Shown here: piece after piece, positions 9,365 through 19,100 of the stretch
Position numbering within the stretch: the first letter of the stretch is position 1
Layout: every line of letters starts with the position of its first letter
From: Paramoeba atlantica
Taxonomy: Eukaryota > Discosea
Direction of reading: 5' to 3'
DNA length: 64,000 nucleotides
Assembly: GCA_977017575.1 (NCBI GenBank)
Contig: CDRNVI010000016.1
Coordinates: 456,165-520,164, forward strand
Position numbers and translations under genes: made by a program
Notes under the pieces: generated by a model
The model's input: the letters and a program-made list of their open reading frames with translations, nothing else
The model's database searches: none
What the model was told of the DNA's origin: nothing

Positions 9365-10651
9365 ATGTTGAAAAACGAGCGATCCTGTGACTTTGATGAG
9401 CTCAAAAAATCTATTAGCTGTCTAAACTGCCGTTTGAATGAAGTGGGGGGAGCTGTTTCGAGTTATACAATCTACTTATCTGACACTGATGTCGGAGATG
9501 TTTCCTGTACAGCAAGTACAAAAGAAATAAGAGAATCAAATAAAGAATCCCCAACAAGTTTGATAGGAATAGAAAGGAAAGGATCTCTCATAGAATATTT
9601 TTCTCAAGAGTTTCCATCCTTCCAACATTACAAGTGCGTACAGCGCCCATTTGGTATCGAAATAGACGGCAATGGAAAACCGCCTGCGGTACGTCTCGCA
9701 GTGTGCTTTCTCAAGGGTCGATACCGCAAGCATGATAGGTCCCTACCACAATCTCCTTGGTTTCTTCCTACCGGTGAACGCGTGGGGAAATTGTCCGTTC
9801 AAGAACATCTAATGAAGGAAATCATTTCCTTGTTTTATAGACACCCCTCACATTATCAAAGTATGATTTCCTCTTCAGACTTACCATCGACCATAGTTGA
9901 AGAATCGCTAGCTTGCGAAACTGTGTATGAGCCACGGCGTTGTCAAACTGAAATATCGTCCTTAAAGTCGGTCGATACTTTCAATTTGAGCGACGCATCA
10001 AAGTTTTCTTCGTCTGGTCGAGAAGATGTTGACGTTCGAATGTTGGGCAACGGGCGACCGTTTCTCCTTCAAATGTTTGGAGTTACATCCATACCGACAA
10101 AGAGCTATTTACGAAATGTAGCACTCCGAATAGGGCCCGAGGTTGAAGCCATAAATCTAGAAATGGCACATCCTTCCGTGTGTAATGAACTTTTGGCTGG
10201 TGAAAAAGAAAAGAAAAAGTCCTATCGAGCCGTCGTATATTTCAAAGACCTACTCAGAAGCGTCGGTATAGAAGAAAATGAACTAGCCGACGTGAAGGCC
10301 GAACTTCCTTGTTGGCACGAGGAACAAGCAACGGTTCCAGAATTTGCGTGTAGAATTCTTCCTGAGAAGGTCAAACTCATGAATCGTATGCGCAATATTG
10401 AGGTAAAACAAAGTACGCCCGTTAGGGTTTTGCATCGGCGTGCACCATTAGTCCGGAGCAAGATTATACACTGCCTACACCTACGTATTTTAAATCCGTG
10501 CTTCGGCTTGCTAGACCTGACGACCTCTCCGGGCACATACGTAAAAGAATTTGTTACCGGAGATCATGGTCGCACAATGCCTTCTCTTGGCGATCTTATG
10601 GGCACTGCGTGCGACATCGTGCAGCTTGATGTTACCGAAGTTCATATGTAG
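9365..10651 (+). CDS. PUS10: tRNA pseudouridine synthase Pus10
   Basis: This is a 428-residue protein from the first ATG; upstream in-frame codons lack an ATG. It aligns by eye with PUS10 along the C-terminal two thirds: RYRKHDRSLPQSPW (RYxKxxRxLPQTPW in human), then the catalytic block SGREDVDVRMLGNGRPF at about residues 218-234 with the nucleophile Asp in GREDVD, then TPVRVLHRRAPLVR, and the end GTYVKEFVTGDHGRTMPSLG. PUS10 makes pseudouridine 54/55 in the T-loop of tRNA. The N-terminal THUMP-containing part is much shorter than in the roughly 530-residue human protein, with a single CLNC pair near residue 15. It is one of several RNA-processing genes in the array. Confidence 0.95.
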   Translation: MLKNERSCDFDELKKSISCLNCRLNEVGGAVSSYTIYLSDTDVGDVSCTASTKEIRESNKESPTSLIGIERKGSLIEYFSQEFPSFQHYKCVQRPFGIEIDGNGKPPAVRLAVCFLKGRYRKHDRSLPQSPWFLPTGERVGKLSVQEHLMKEIISLFYRHPSHYQSMISSSDLPSTIVEESLACETVYEPRRCQTEISSLKSVDTFNLSDASKFSSSGREDVDVRMLGNGRPFLLQMFGVTSIPTKSYLRNVALRIGPEVEAINLEMAHPSVCNELLAGEKEKKKSYRAVVYFKDLLRSVGIEENELADVKAELPCWHEEQATVPEFACRILPEKVKLMNRMRNIEVKQSTPVRVLHRRAPLVRSKIIHCLHLRILNPCFGLLDLTTSPGTYVKEFVTGDHGRTMPSLGDLMGTACDIVQLDVTEVHM

Positions 10652-10937
10652 AAATTATTTACTACATACAATAATTTACTGCATACAATTTTTCCAACAC
10701 TGTTTAATATACTTTTAATGTACTGTTTAATATAAAAATTGATATAACAGTATTTGTCTTGGTTAGTCAGCCAGTGCGTTTCATAGCGTTTTATGGTCAA
10801 GAATTTGTAAATTTATTATCCGGGACGGCGATCATACGAAGTTGTGCTTTGTTTTCGACCTACTACCAGTATATCACTTATGCTCGCAAACTGGTTTTGA
10901 AGCCCCTTCACTATTCTCCTATTCCAGGGAACGATAC

Positions 10938-12884
10938 ATGCATATGAAATTCAAGTTCTTTGTGCTTTGTATTTTTGCGTCACTGCGCGACTTCCCATTA
11001 GTTTCTGCGAATGTGAAAGAATTAGGCGCTACTCACGTGACTGAGACGCTGTCTGGTTCTTCATTGAACAATCAAACGGAAGCACGTGTATCAAAACCTT
11101 GCGCTTCAGTAGCAAGTGAGGATTTGGAGCGAGTTAAAAACTTTTTGAAACTCTTTTCCGTAGACTCTGAGGCACCTTCAGGCAATTCCTCGCTTCAGTT
11201 AAATTCCACTTTGTGGTTTGCTGTTCCGGACATGAATTCATATTCCGTATGTACGCTCCCCACAGAGACGTCGGTGTTTGCTCCTATTTATGTAAGCGAA
11301 CGTGAAGGTGTGACTGAGAATGCAATACCGGTTGGGGGATGCGCTGTGCAAGGGCTAGTCAATGCTAGCCGTGTACGTTCCCTCTTTCTTAACGCCACCG
11401 TGCTTCGTTTCGGCGATTCCGGGATGCTGCTCCAAGAATTTTTCCGGGAGCGTAATTTCACGACCCCAAAGTTGAAAGTTGGCAATCGTGGTCTTTTCCC
11501 GGCATGTAAAGGTACGGATTACCGGATACACGCAAAGAATATTCATTTGGACGAACTTCCTGAATACTTGTGGTCTCTTGAAATACACGGCGTACATATT
11601 ACCGGAAAAATTACGCTCACACAACCAATGCCTTATCTTAGAGAAATAGATTTGCGTCTGAATAATCTATCGATTCTGCCCTCTCTAGGGCGTTGGCGTC
11701 CTTCAGTGAAGGGTTTACTGCACCTCGGCGGGAATTCATGGGGACCCGAAACTTGTTTTTCAAGCATCACTGATTCCTATGGAAAGAAAGTTGATATTCA
11801 TGTAATCGGAGTACCATTGTGTTCTCAAAGGCTTCCGCGATGCTTTAATGAGGCAATGAACAACTTTTTGTCCAAACTTGCAATAGTACCATGCAAAGGC
11901 GAACCTGACAAAGACGAACCATTGAGCACGAAGCAGCTCACGAATTTCTGTCTATGTGATACGATTGTTGGTTCAGAATCACTTATCTACGCCTCAAGCA
12001 TCACTTGTTCCAGATTATCCTCAGCCCTTTATCCAACCCAAATCATGGCCCTGGACCCCACCGTAACCGTAGTAGGTTCTTGTTCTAAAGTAGACAATGA
12101 TAAAGGAACTGCTGTCATTGGACGTCTCCGCCTTGCTGGGGATGAACGTGCGCGTGCTTCACTCATATCCTCTTTGGAGAGCGATGCTATAACTTTCCCT
12201 GTGAATAATACGCTGGGAAACTGCGTCTTGGGCGGTCCCTTAAAGTTCGAACTTCTCCCTTACGGAATTCAAAGCATATGGACTGTTGGCATTCAAGTCA
12301 CAGAGCCCATTGTGGTGACGTCACTAGCTGCATCGATCTCTCGCATTGACTTCATTCGTTGTACTTTTTACGGAAAAAAGGAAGCAGGGCAGAGCATAGC
12401 TGAGTCTAATAAAAGTTGCATAATTATACCAAGCAGTGCACCCGATCTGAGAGATTTGCATAGAATCGAGTCCATAAGCGACGCACATTCGACACATCCA
12501 CAGCTGATTATCAACTTTTTCGCTCCTGAATTCCGAGAGGGATATCAAGAGAAAGGCACTCACAACGTAGAAACAAAAGTCACTGGGTGCTCCTGGTATC
12601 CTCCGGAAGCTACCAAACAAGTTGGTGGAAAATCTCCCAGAGTTCAAATTACGGGACTTCCTGATTGCGCCATTTTCACGAGAATTCCTGCAACCGGCCG
12701 AGAAAAAGTTCTTGAATACGAGGCTAAACAACATGCAACCAGTCATAATCGACGACGAAAGTGGATTATTATTTCTTGCATATTAATAGGTCTTTTAGTA
12801 GCGGGGATTGCGATCGCCATGTACTATCGAAGACGGCGGAGATCTCCAACATTTTGGGTCACTGTGCCTCAGTCGTATATGTAA
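10938..12884 (+). CDS. Type I membrane glycoprotein, family unknown
   Basis: This is a 648-residue protein. A signal peptide (MHMKFKFFVLCIFASLRDF) starts it, a large lumenal or extracellular part follows, then one transmembrane helix near residues 610-630 (WIIISCILIGLLVAGIAIAMYY) and a short basic tail (RRRRRS). The ectodomain has many N-glycosylation sites (NQT, NSS, NST, NAS, NAT, NFT, NNT, NKS) and about 20 cysteines. A central part has leucine-rich-repeat flavour (LREIDLRLNNLSILPSLGRW), though no regular array is seen. The topology indicates a surface or endomembrane protein. The AG of attccag lies 10 nt before the chosen ATG; the upstream in-frame codons contain no ATG. Not recognised from any named family. 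Confidence 0.75.
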   Translation: MHMKFKFFVLCIFASLRDFPLVSANVKELGATHVTETLSGSSLNNQTEARVSKPCASVASEDLERVKNFLKLFSVDSEAPSGNSSLQLNSTLWFAVPDMNSYSVCTLPTETSVFAPIYVSEREGVTENAIPVGGCAVQGLVNASRVRSLFLNATVLRFGDSGMLLQEFFRERNFTTPKLKVGNRGLFPACKGTDYRIHAKNIHLDELPEYLWSLEIHGVHITGKITLTQPMPYLREIDLRLNNLSILPSLGRWRPSVKGLLHLGGNSWGPETCFSSITDSYGKKVDIHVIGVPLCSQRLPRCFNEAMNNFLSKLAIVPCKGEPDKDEPLSTKQLTNFCLCDTIVGSESLIYASSITCSRLSSALYPTQIMALDPTVTVVGSCSKVDNDKGTAVIGRLRLAGDERARASLISSLESDAITFPVNNTLGNCVLGGPLKFELLPYGIQSIWTVGIQVTEPIVVTSLAASISRIDFIRCTFYGKKEAGQSIAESNKSCIIIPSSAPDLRDLHRIESISDAHSTHPQLIINFFAPEFREGYQEKGTHNVETKVTGCSWYPPEATKQVGGKSPRVQITGLPDCAIFTRIPATGREKVLEYEAKQHATSHNRRRKWIIISCILIGLLVAGIAIAMYYRRRRRSPTFWVTVPQSYM

Positions 12885-13255
12885 TACAAAAAAGTTCTCC
12901 ACTCCATACGGGTAGGTGTTGCTGGGAAAAGGTTGGAATTATGGAATGAGTTGGGCGAGCACAATGCGCGTGCGTGAAATCACAATGGTACGTACGTAGC
13001 ACGCCGTACAAAGGCACGTACTTAGTAGTAGTACACGTCTTTAGTTTTGCTTTTTAGGGGCCGATAATATTTGCGAATAATCGTTTGTTCTACGTCTCTG
13101 GTTCTTGATAATAATTATTTTAGATTGACTGCACGATTACCCATTGAGTTTTTAATAAAATAGACCTACTATTGTACAGCGCGTACTTAGTCTCCGCCTT
13201 TTCTTCGAATTTTCTTGTGCAGCCACTATTTCATATTCTTGCAATTTAAACAACA
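12885..13255. other. Intergenic region, 371 bp
   Basis: No gene is seen. It contains a gtacgtacgtagc stretch near 12990 and a pyrimidine-rich run near 13195-13220 (cgccttttcttcgaattttc) followed by an AG about 34 bp before the malate dehydrogenase ATG, a plausible splice acceptor. Confidence 0.45.
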
Positions 13256-14221
13256 ATGCTCACACGAAGCTGTTGCCAATTCATGAAAGTCTGTGTCCTG
13301 GGAGCCGCTGGAGGGATCGGCCAACCGTTGTCACTGCTCTTGAAACAGAACCCTGCAGTCACTCAACTAGCGCTTTATGATGTGCTTCACGCCGAGGGTG
13401 TAGCCACAGATCTCAGTCATATTTGTACCCCTGCACATGTTTCGGGATTCCCTAGAGAGAAACTGGATGTGGCTCTGCGGGAGTCTCAACTAGTGCTCAT
13501 CCCTGCAGGAGTCCCGCGAAGGCCTGGCATGTCACGTGATGATTTGTTCGCACTAAATGCCGCCATTGTAAAAAGTTTGGTACAAAATATCGCAATACAC
13601 TGTCCACAGGCTCACATCCTCATGATATCAAACCCTATTAACGCCACGGTGCCGCTTGCCGCAGACGTGTTAAAGCGGGCAAGAGTCTTTGTCCCGTCTC
13701 GACTTTACGGCATCACCACCCTGGATGTCGTGCGTGCGAACACATTTGTGCGAGAGGCGATCCCGAGTGAGGATTCCCCCGAGGTCACGGTGGTTGGGGG
13801 TCATAGTGGAAAGACGATTATCCCACTGCTCCACCCGTTCGTCGAGAATCTGTCGGCTCAACAAATTACACAGCTCACGGCTCGGATTCAGTTCGGCGGA
13901 GATGAGGTTGTGAAGGCAAAGAACGGGCAGGGCTCCGCGACCCTTTCGATGGCATTTGCGGCCTCCAGGTTTTCGAATTCTCTCATTGCAGCCCTGCAGG
14001 GGGCAGAGGGCAGGAGTGAATGCGCGTTTGTGGAAAACCCCGAGTACGGTCCCCGAGTTCCTTTTTTCAGTAGCCGAGTACATTTTTGCCGGGACGGGAT
14101 TTCGCGCATTGATCCAGTGGGTAAAACATCTGATTTTGAAAAGAGCCTTTTAGAGACATGTATTCCGGAATTAGAAAAAAATATTCAAATGGGTGTTGAC
14201 TTTGCAACACAAGGTAAGTAA
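13256..14221 (+). CDS. NAD-dependent malate dehydrogenase
   Basis: This is a 321-residue protein, full length for the dimeric mitochondrial/bacterial MDH type. It has the nucleotide-binding motif GAAGGIGQP at about residues 15-23, substrate-binding [12 protein letters not shown], the NPINATVP block, and the catalytic-His motif GGHSGKT near residue 182; the end NIQMGVDFA is the usual family terminus. It interconverts malate and oxaloacetate with NAD(H). Only nine residues (MLTRSCCQF) precede the second Met, a short possible mitochondrial presequence; no peroxisomal C-terminal tripeptide is present. GC content is higher than in neighbours. The stop overlaps a perfect GTAAGT, probably chance because the protein is already complete. 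Confidence 0.95.
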   Translation: MLTRSCCQFMKVCVLGAAGGIGQPLSLLLKQNPAVTQLALYDVLHAEGVATDLSHICTPAHVSGFPREKLDVALRESQLVLIPAGVPRRPGMSRDDLFALNAAIVKSLVQNIAIHCPQAHILMISNPINATVPLAADVLKRARVFVPSRLYGITTLDVVRANTFVREAIPSEDSPEVTVVGGHSGKTIIPLLHPFVENLSAQQITQLTARIQFGGDEVVKAKNGQGSATLSMAFAASRFSNSLIAALQGAEGRSECAFVENPEYGPRVPFFSSRVHFCRDGISRIDPVGKTSDFEKSLLETCIPELEKNIQMGVDFATQGK

Positions 14222-14767
14222 GACATACCTATTTTTATGCTTCTCTTTTTGATATTCACTTTTTTGCCCGTCTTCTGGGTCGTTTACTTGAAAGTTACAA
14301 TGATGTTGAAGCTTGCCAAACATTGTCGCACTCGCTGATTATCTAAATTTTCCTTTAGACTCTAAAATGTGTGTTTTACTGATACCGGACACAGATTCAA
14401 AGTTTGAACCAAGGTTTTAGACGCAAGGTAATCTGTATAAATAGATAAGTACTAATCTACATACATGTATAGTTTCTACATACATGTATAGTATCTACAT
14501 ACATGTATAGTATCTACATACATGTATAGTTTGTATACTTTGATCATTGTTTTCTTTTTGTGTGTTGCACCTTCACAAGGAGTTATCATAGATCGTTGTA
14601 CATACGTTCCGTCCGTGAGCAGAACGGGTTCTCGATTCGTAGAAGAAGAGGAACGATCTCAATTTGTAGACGAAATACAGGAAAAGTCTTCAAAATTGAA
14701 CAGAATCTCTTAGTATTAGTTAATCGTACCTTGAAGGCGGATTTACCAATATTACTTGTTTTACCAC
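14222..14767. other. Intergenic region with tandem repeat, 546 bp
   Basis: It holds the 19 bp tandem repeat listed separately. A 63-codon frame at 14522-14713 begins inside the last repeat unit and reads like a signal peptide (MYSLYTLIIVFFLCVAPSQG); I do not accept it as a gene but it could be checked. Its T-rich DNA, cattgttttctttttgtg, ending in caag near 14580, could equally serve as a splice acceptor tract for the zinc-finger gene. Confidence 0.4.
14457..14532. repeat. 19 bp tandem repeat, four copies
   Basis: Four head-to-tail copies of ctacatacatgtatagtwt (19 bp), at 14457, 14476, 14495 and 14514. The only differences are an A/T at the penultimate base. Each unit contains the near-palindrome atacatgtat. 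It lies between malate dehydrogenase and the zinc-finger gene. Confidence 0.95.
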
Positions 14768-15970
14768 ATGAACATGTTGCGAGGTCCTTGCTGTATTAAT
14801 TTCTGTTGTTCTGCCACATCCACCTTTTCCCGCTATCAGAATATTCAGGTCAGAAATTTAGCATGTGGAACACAAAGATGCTATACAACACAACCACAAG
14901 CGAAACCGTATCCCAATAAATCATTCGACCAATTAGCTCATCGGGGTCGCCATACGTTTCAGAAACCCCATTCAAAAACGACAGGACAAAATGCACATTA
15001 CAAACCAGCGCATCCAAAGCGACCCGATCCGAACCCATCTCCATCCATACCTAAATTTGCTCGTGTTCCAGTAATGCACCGACCACCAGTCTCGAGCCCC
15101 GTGCAATGTGACCAAAATCGAGGTCTACAAGGATCCGATAGAGCTTACATTCCTGGAGATTCTCTGGAAGAGGAGGAGGAGGACGAAGAGGACCTGATGG
15201 GCCCACCTTCGTTTATTCTACCGGAGGGCACGTGCGATTTATGTCGCAAGACATTTCCCTCTGATATGGCCTTACTCCATCATGTAAACACGGAGCACCT
15301 AAATGTCTACTGCGAATACACCGAAAGTCCTGATGAATGGGTGTTTCCGAAAGGTACCTTGTTTCAGTGTCGACATTGCACTAAAACGTTACAGCATAGC
15401 GCAGCCCTTATTCAACATTGTACAGAGAAACACCCCTCACATCCACCTCCGACCCGTAAAAGTGATTTGCTGATCATCGAGGGTAAAAAATGTGATTTAT
15501 GTGGAAAGCACTTCATATCAGAGGCGATATTGGCGGCTCATAAGCGATCGGAACACTCCGCATTCCATGCAGAAAAGCCGTTTCGCTGTGAGGAATGCGT
15601 TCCTGTGGGTAGAGACTTTGCCGATCCAATCGTTCTTTTGACTCATGTACTAAATGTGCACGGGGAAGAGCGCGGATCTCTTGTTGGTCAAGCTGCGAAG
15701 ACCGGCGAGTTCGACTGTTTTTTCTGTGACAAGACCACAACCTCGCTTTCGGCACTGGCTGGTCATATCACGGCTCGACATCCGAAATTGGGAGTAGGAA
15801 CGAACTCCGTATCTTTCAAAAAATGCTTCGGTGACGAAGGATTCGAAATCATACTGTGTAGAAACCAAGGGTGTCGTTGCAAATTCGTAAAAAGGGAACA
15901 TGAACAGCTGCATCAAACAAGGTGCCCTGCGGTTGTGGCGCGAAAAGCGAAGCTTCACTATGTAAGATAA
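14768..15970 (+). CDS. C2H2 zinc-finger protein, probably mitochondrial
   Basis: This is a 400-residue protein from ATG 14768 (a second ATG is at 14774). The N-terminus MLRGPCCINFCCSATSTFSR with RNLACGTQRCYTTQ downstream is Ser/Arg-rich without acids and ends in a CYTTQ-like cleavage region, as in mitochondrial presequences. After a basic Pro-rich linker and an acidic run (about residues 134-143) come five C2H2-type fingers: CDLCRKTF...HVNTEH, CRHCTKTL...HCTEKH, CDLCGKHF...HKRSEH, CEEC...HVLNVH and CFFCDKTT...HITARH; then a degenerate C-x4-C unit at the end. Mitochondrial C2H2 proteins with HxxxKH-type spacing are characteristic of kinetoplastid RNA-editing and mitoribosomal factors; a role of that kind is inference. 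Confidence 0.7.
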   Translation: MNMLRGPCCINFCCSATSTFSRYQNIQVRNLACGTQRCYTTQPQAKPYPNKSFDQLAHRGRHTFQKPHSKTTGQNAHYKPAHPKRPDPNPSPSIPKFARVPVMHRPPVSSPVQCDQNRGLQGSDRAYIPGDSLEEEEEDEEDLMGPPSFILPEGTCDLCRKTFPSDMALLHHVNTEHLNVYCEYTESPDEWVFPKGTLFQCRHCTKTLQHSAALIQHCTEKHPSHPPPTRKSDLLIIEGKKCDLCGKHFISEAILAAHKRSEHSAFHAEKPFRCEECVPVGRDFADPIVLLTHVLNVHGEERGSLVGQAAKTGEFDCFFCDKTTTSLSALAGHITARHPKLGVGTNSVSFKKCFGDEGFEIILCRNQGCRCKFVKREHEQLHQTRCPAVVARKAKLHYVR

Positions 15971-16177
15971 ATAGTTTCAAAGTTATTTTCCCCTTATTAT
16001 GAAGGTATTTATGACACTCTGTTCGCATTCTAGGTCAAAACTCCCGTAGGATTACGCAGGTCATGTATAGGTTATTGTAACATTGTTGATAATTTATGAG
16101 ATCCGATAATGAGAGAATGCAGCACCCAGATGTATTCTTTAAGAAGTAATTTTTCGTAACGTACTTTCACCACCTTG

Positions 16178-19100
16178 ATGGAACTTGTGTACAGCGAATT
16201 CTTTCCTTCTAGCGCTGTTCAACAAGTAGTCGTAGGCAAATTCTTGTGTCATGACGTATCCAATGTTCTGCTACTCTTCTGCGACCGGATTGAAATCTAC
16301 GTTATTGGAGACTTTAACGGCGAGAAACCCAAGTTCGTGCTTTCCGAGCATTTTTCCGAAAAATTGACAGGTGTTGTCACTCTACATCACCCGACCGGCC
16401 TTGATGCAATTGCCCTTTGCATGGACCACTGTCGCGTGTGTATTTGTGCGTACAATACTACATATGCTGCGCAATCATGGGTGTCACGCACTCCGCGCGA
16501 TATTGAGGAAACTGACAGCGATGTTGAAACGGGCGCTGAGGAGAACTTCTTTGCATTAGAAAATAATTTTCGAGTCATAGCAGTGTTTGTCCTTAAGTGC
16601 GAAGAGATTAACAAGATCCACTGTAAAATGCTCGTCGATGAAACTTCAACGTTCGTTCTTGTAATGTTAAATAAGCAGTGGTTGTACATCATACCCATCC
16701 AATGTTTTCGAATTGATGGGACGAATCTGCAAAATGAATCGGAAAAGCAAGCAGCCTGTACATCAATTCTTCCAGGATTTTTTTTCAACCCGGAGGAAAA
16801 TCAATTCCTTGCTCTGAAGGATGACTTATCGTTCGGCAAAAGCGACGCAGCTGCTTATACTCGAAAACTTCAGCCTATAGGTTGTACAACTATTGATCTA
16901 GCTTCACTTTCGCCGCCCTTGTTAAATATACGGGACATATGTCTGCTTCAGGGGTACGGTGATGCGACTTTTCTTATACTACATGAACCCGAACAGTCAT
17001 GGGTAGGACGTCTGAAGCTCAAAAGTGCACAAAGAGGTAATGTTGAGAGCAAAACTCTGAGCTGCATAGCTACCTTGCTGTGCTATGATTGTCGAACCCA
17101 CGTTTTATCAGTTGCTTGGCGAATCTCTTCCCTACCCTACAATTCTCAATACCTTTTTCCTGTATTAGGGTCCACATCATATCCCATGGGCAGTGCCTTG
17201 TGTGTCGCACCAAATTGTATCATGCACCTTACGATTCAAGGCTGCAGTTATGCCATTTGCACGAATTCTTACGGCGTAGACGAATTTAAGGGTCGAGAAA
17301 CAGATTTATACGTTGACACCGCACCTACTGGAACGAATTTACATAAAACGAAGAACGCGCTTCTAGCGAACTGCTCATTGGTTATGTTATCTCACGACAG
17401 AGGAATATTGGCTACTGCTACTGGTGAGTTACACGTTCTGGACCTTAGATGGAAAGATGGCATTGTATGCGAAATAGTGTATTCAGAGGAAATAGGAGTG
17501 CTTGACGTTTCTTCGGGTAGAGTGTTTTCCTATTCCACGCACGGAATATCCTCTGAAGTAAAAGGAATGCGTTTGCCAAAGCCATCATCAATGGTTTATC
17601 TACCGGGAATGAAGACTGCAGTTCATGCTTCTCTTACAGGGAACACCTCGATACTGGACTTGAGTTTGGTTACTAACGTACCGATTTCAGAATTAACACG
17701 TAGTATTTTTCAAGCCACGTTATGTGAATCCCTGAGTCCAATTTCTTCTTTTGATGTCTTATCTACAGCTGAAGCGGATTTTCTGCGCAACAAACAGGTC
17801 AATAAGACGGTTTCCAGAGAATGTTTAGAAAGAGGCAGCATGAACTACAATCAATGTCTGCGAAGCACTTCCATTGTCGTTACAGGAGGTGAGCAACCCA
17901 GAGGGGTTATCGGACTTCTTACGAAAAGCGTCCATACTGAACACTGTACTTCCTTTACAACGCCATCCATCGAAAATGCTATTCGTTATGTTGGAGAAGT
18001 CCTATTGCAGTATGACGAGCTTGCTTGTCTGAAGGAAACAAACAATTTAAGGAACAATTTCATGAAGAACTCTATGAATGGCAGTATGCGACACCCAACA
18101 GCCGTTCTTGTATCAGATGATACGAAAACTAGTACCTTGCTAATCTCTCAGGAGGATATTATAGACATAAGCAATGACGTTGCTTTCAGTAAAGAACCAA
18201 CATTGTTGGCGTATTGCATTAACACGGAAACCGTGTACGGAACTCTACAAATTACGAAAAGTCAAGTAAGAGTACACGCCCTTGACTGCACTGCAAGTCC
18301 AATATCAACGTGGGACATCTCTAACGTGGTTACGAGTCCTGTTGATCAACTGGACATCATGAAAGGGTTTTGTTTGCTCACTGAGAAGCGGAAACATAGT
18401 CTCGTCTCTTCCAATCGCACTGATTCGCTAGTGACTATATTATTGTACACATCAGAAAACGGTTTGGTGGTCTTAGATTTGCTGCCTGACTTGCGAATCG
18501 AATTCACTACGAGTATTTCACATTGTCCAGTACCGCATACGTGCATTGCCCAATGCGGCCCGAAAATATTGATTGGGGTCGAGCCAAGGACTTTTAAATG
18601 TTATGTGTGGTGGATCGATGTTAGCAGTGGGGAACTTTATTTTGCACCTGCGTGTTTTAGATTGCCTGGTAGACAGGATTATGCAAGGGAAGCTCAGAGT
18701 TTCTCGGATGAAATGCTTGAGGTAAGTGCCACAGATTCCATCTTATGTATCCGTCTTCTCTTCTTAAATAGACTTCTCGTGTACCAACTCACGTGTGATG
18801 TCGCTGGAATTCCCATCTTTTGTCACGCAATAGATACTACGACGAACCTGACTTGGAAAACAGATAGCGTAGTGTCGAATCGTCTTTTGTACCCTTTATT
18901 CGATTATTCTGTCTCTCAGAACGTGCGAGAAAAATCATTTTGTGGAATTTTTGTAAGCGGTATGCAACCCATGTGGCTTGTACAAGATCCCTTTACGGGT
19001 AGGTGTTTCGCTCATCCTCAATCTGTTCCTAATGCGTCACATGAAATTACCACAATGACCTACTTGAGGAACTGCGTTTGTCACGAAAACAATGCTGAAG

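Noticed and set aside
14210-14221. Perfect GTAAGT donor at the end of malate dehydrogenase
   Set aside because: The protein is already complete with the normal family ending, so no intron is needed.
14522-14713. Small 63-codon frame with signal-peptide-like start
   Set aside because: It starts inside a tandem repeat, overlaps a T-rich acceptor tract and has no other support.
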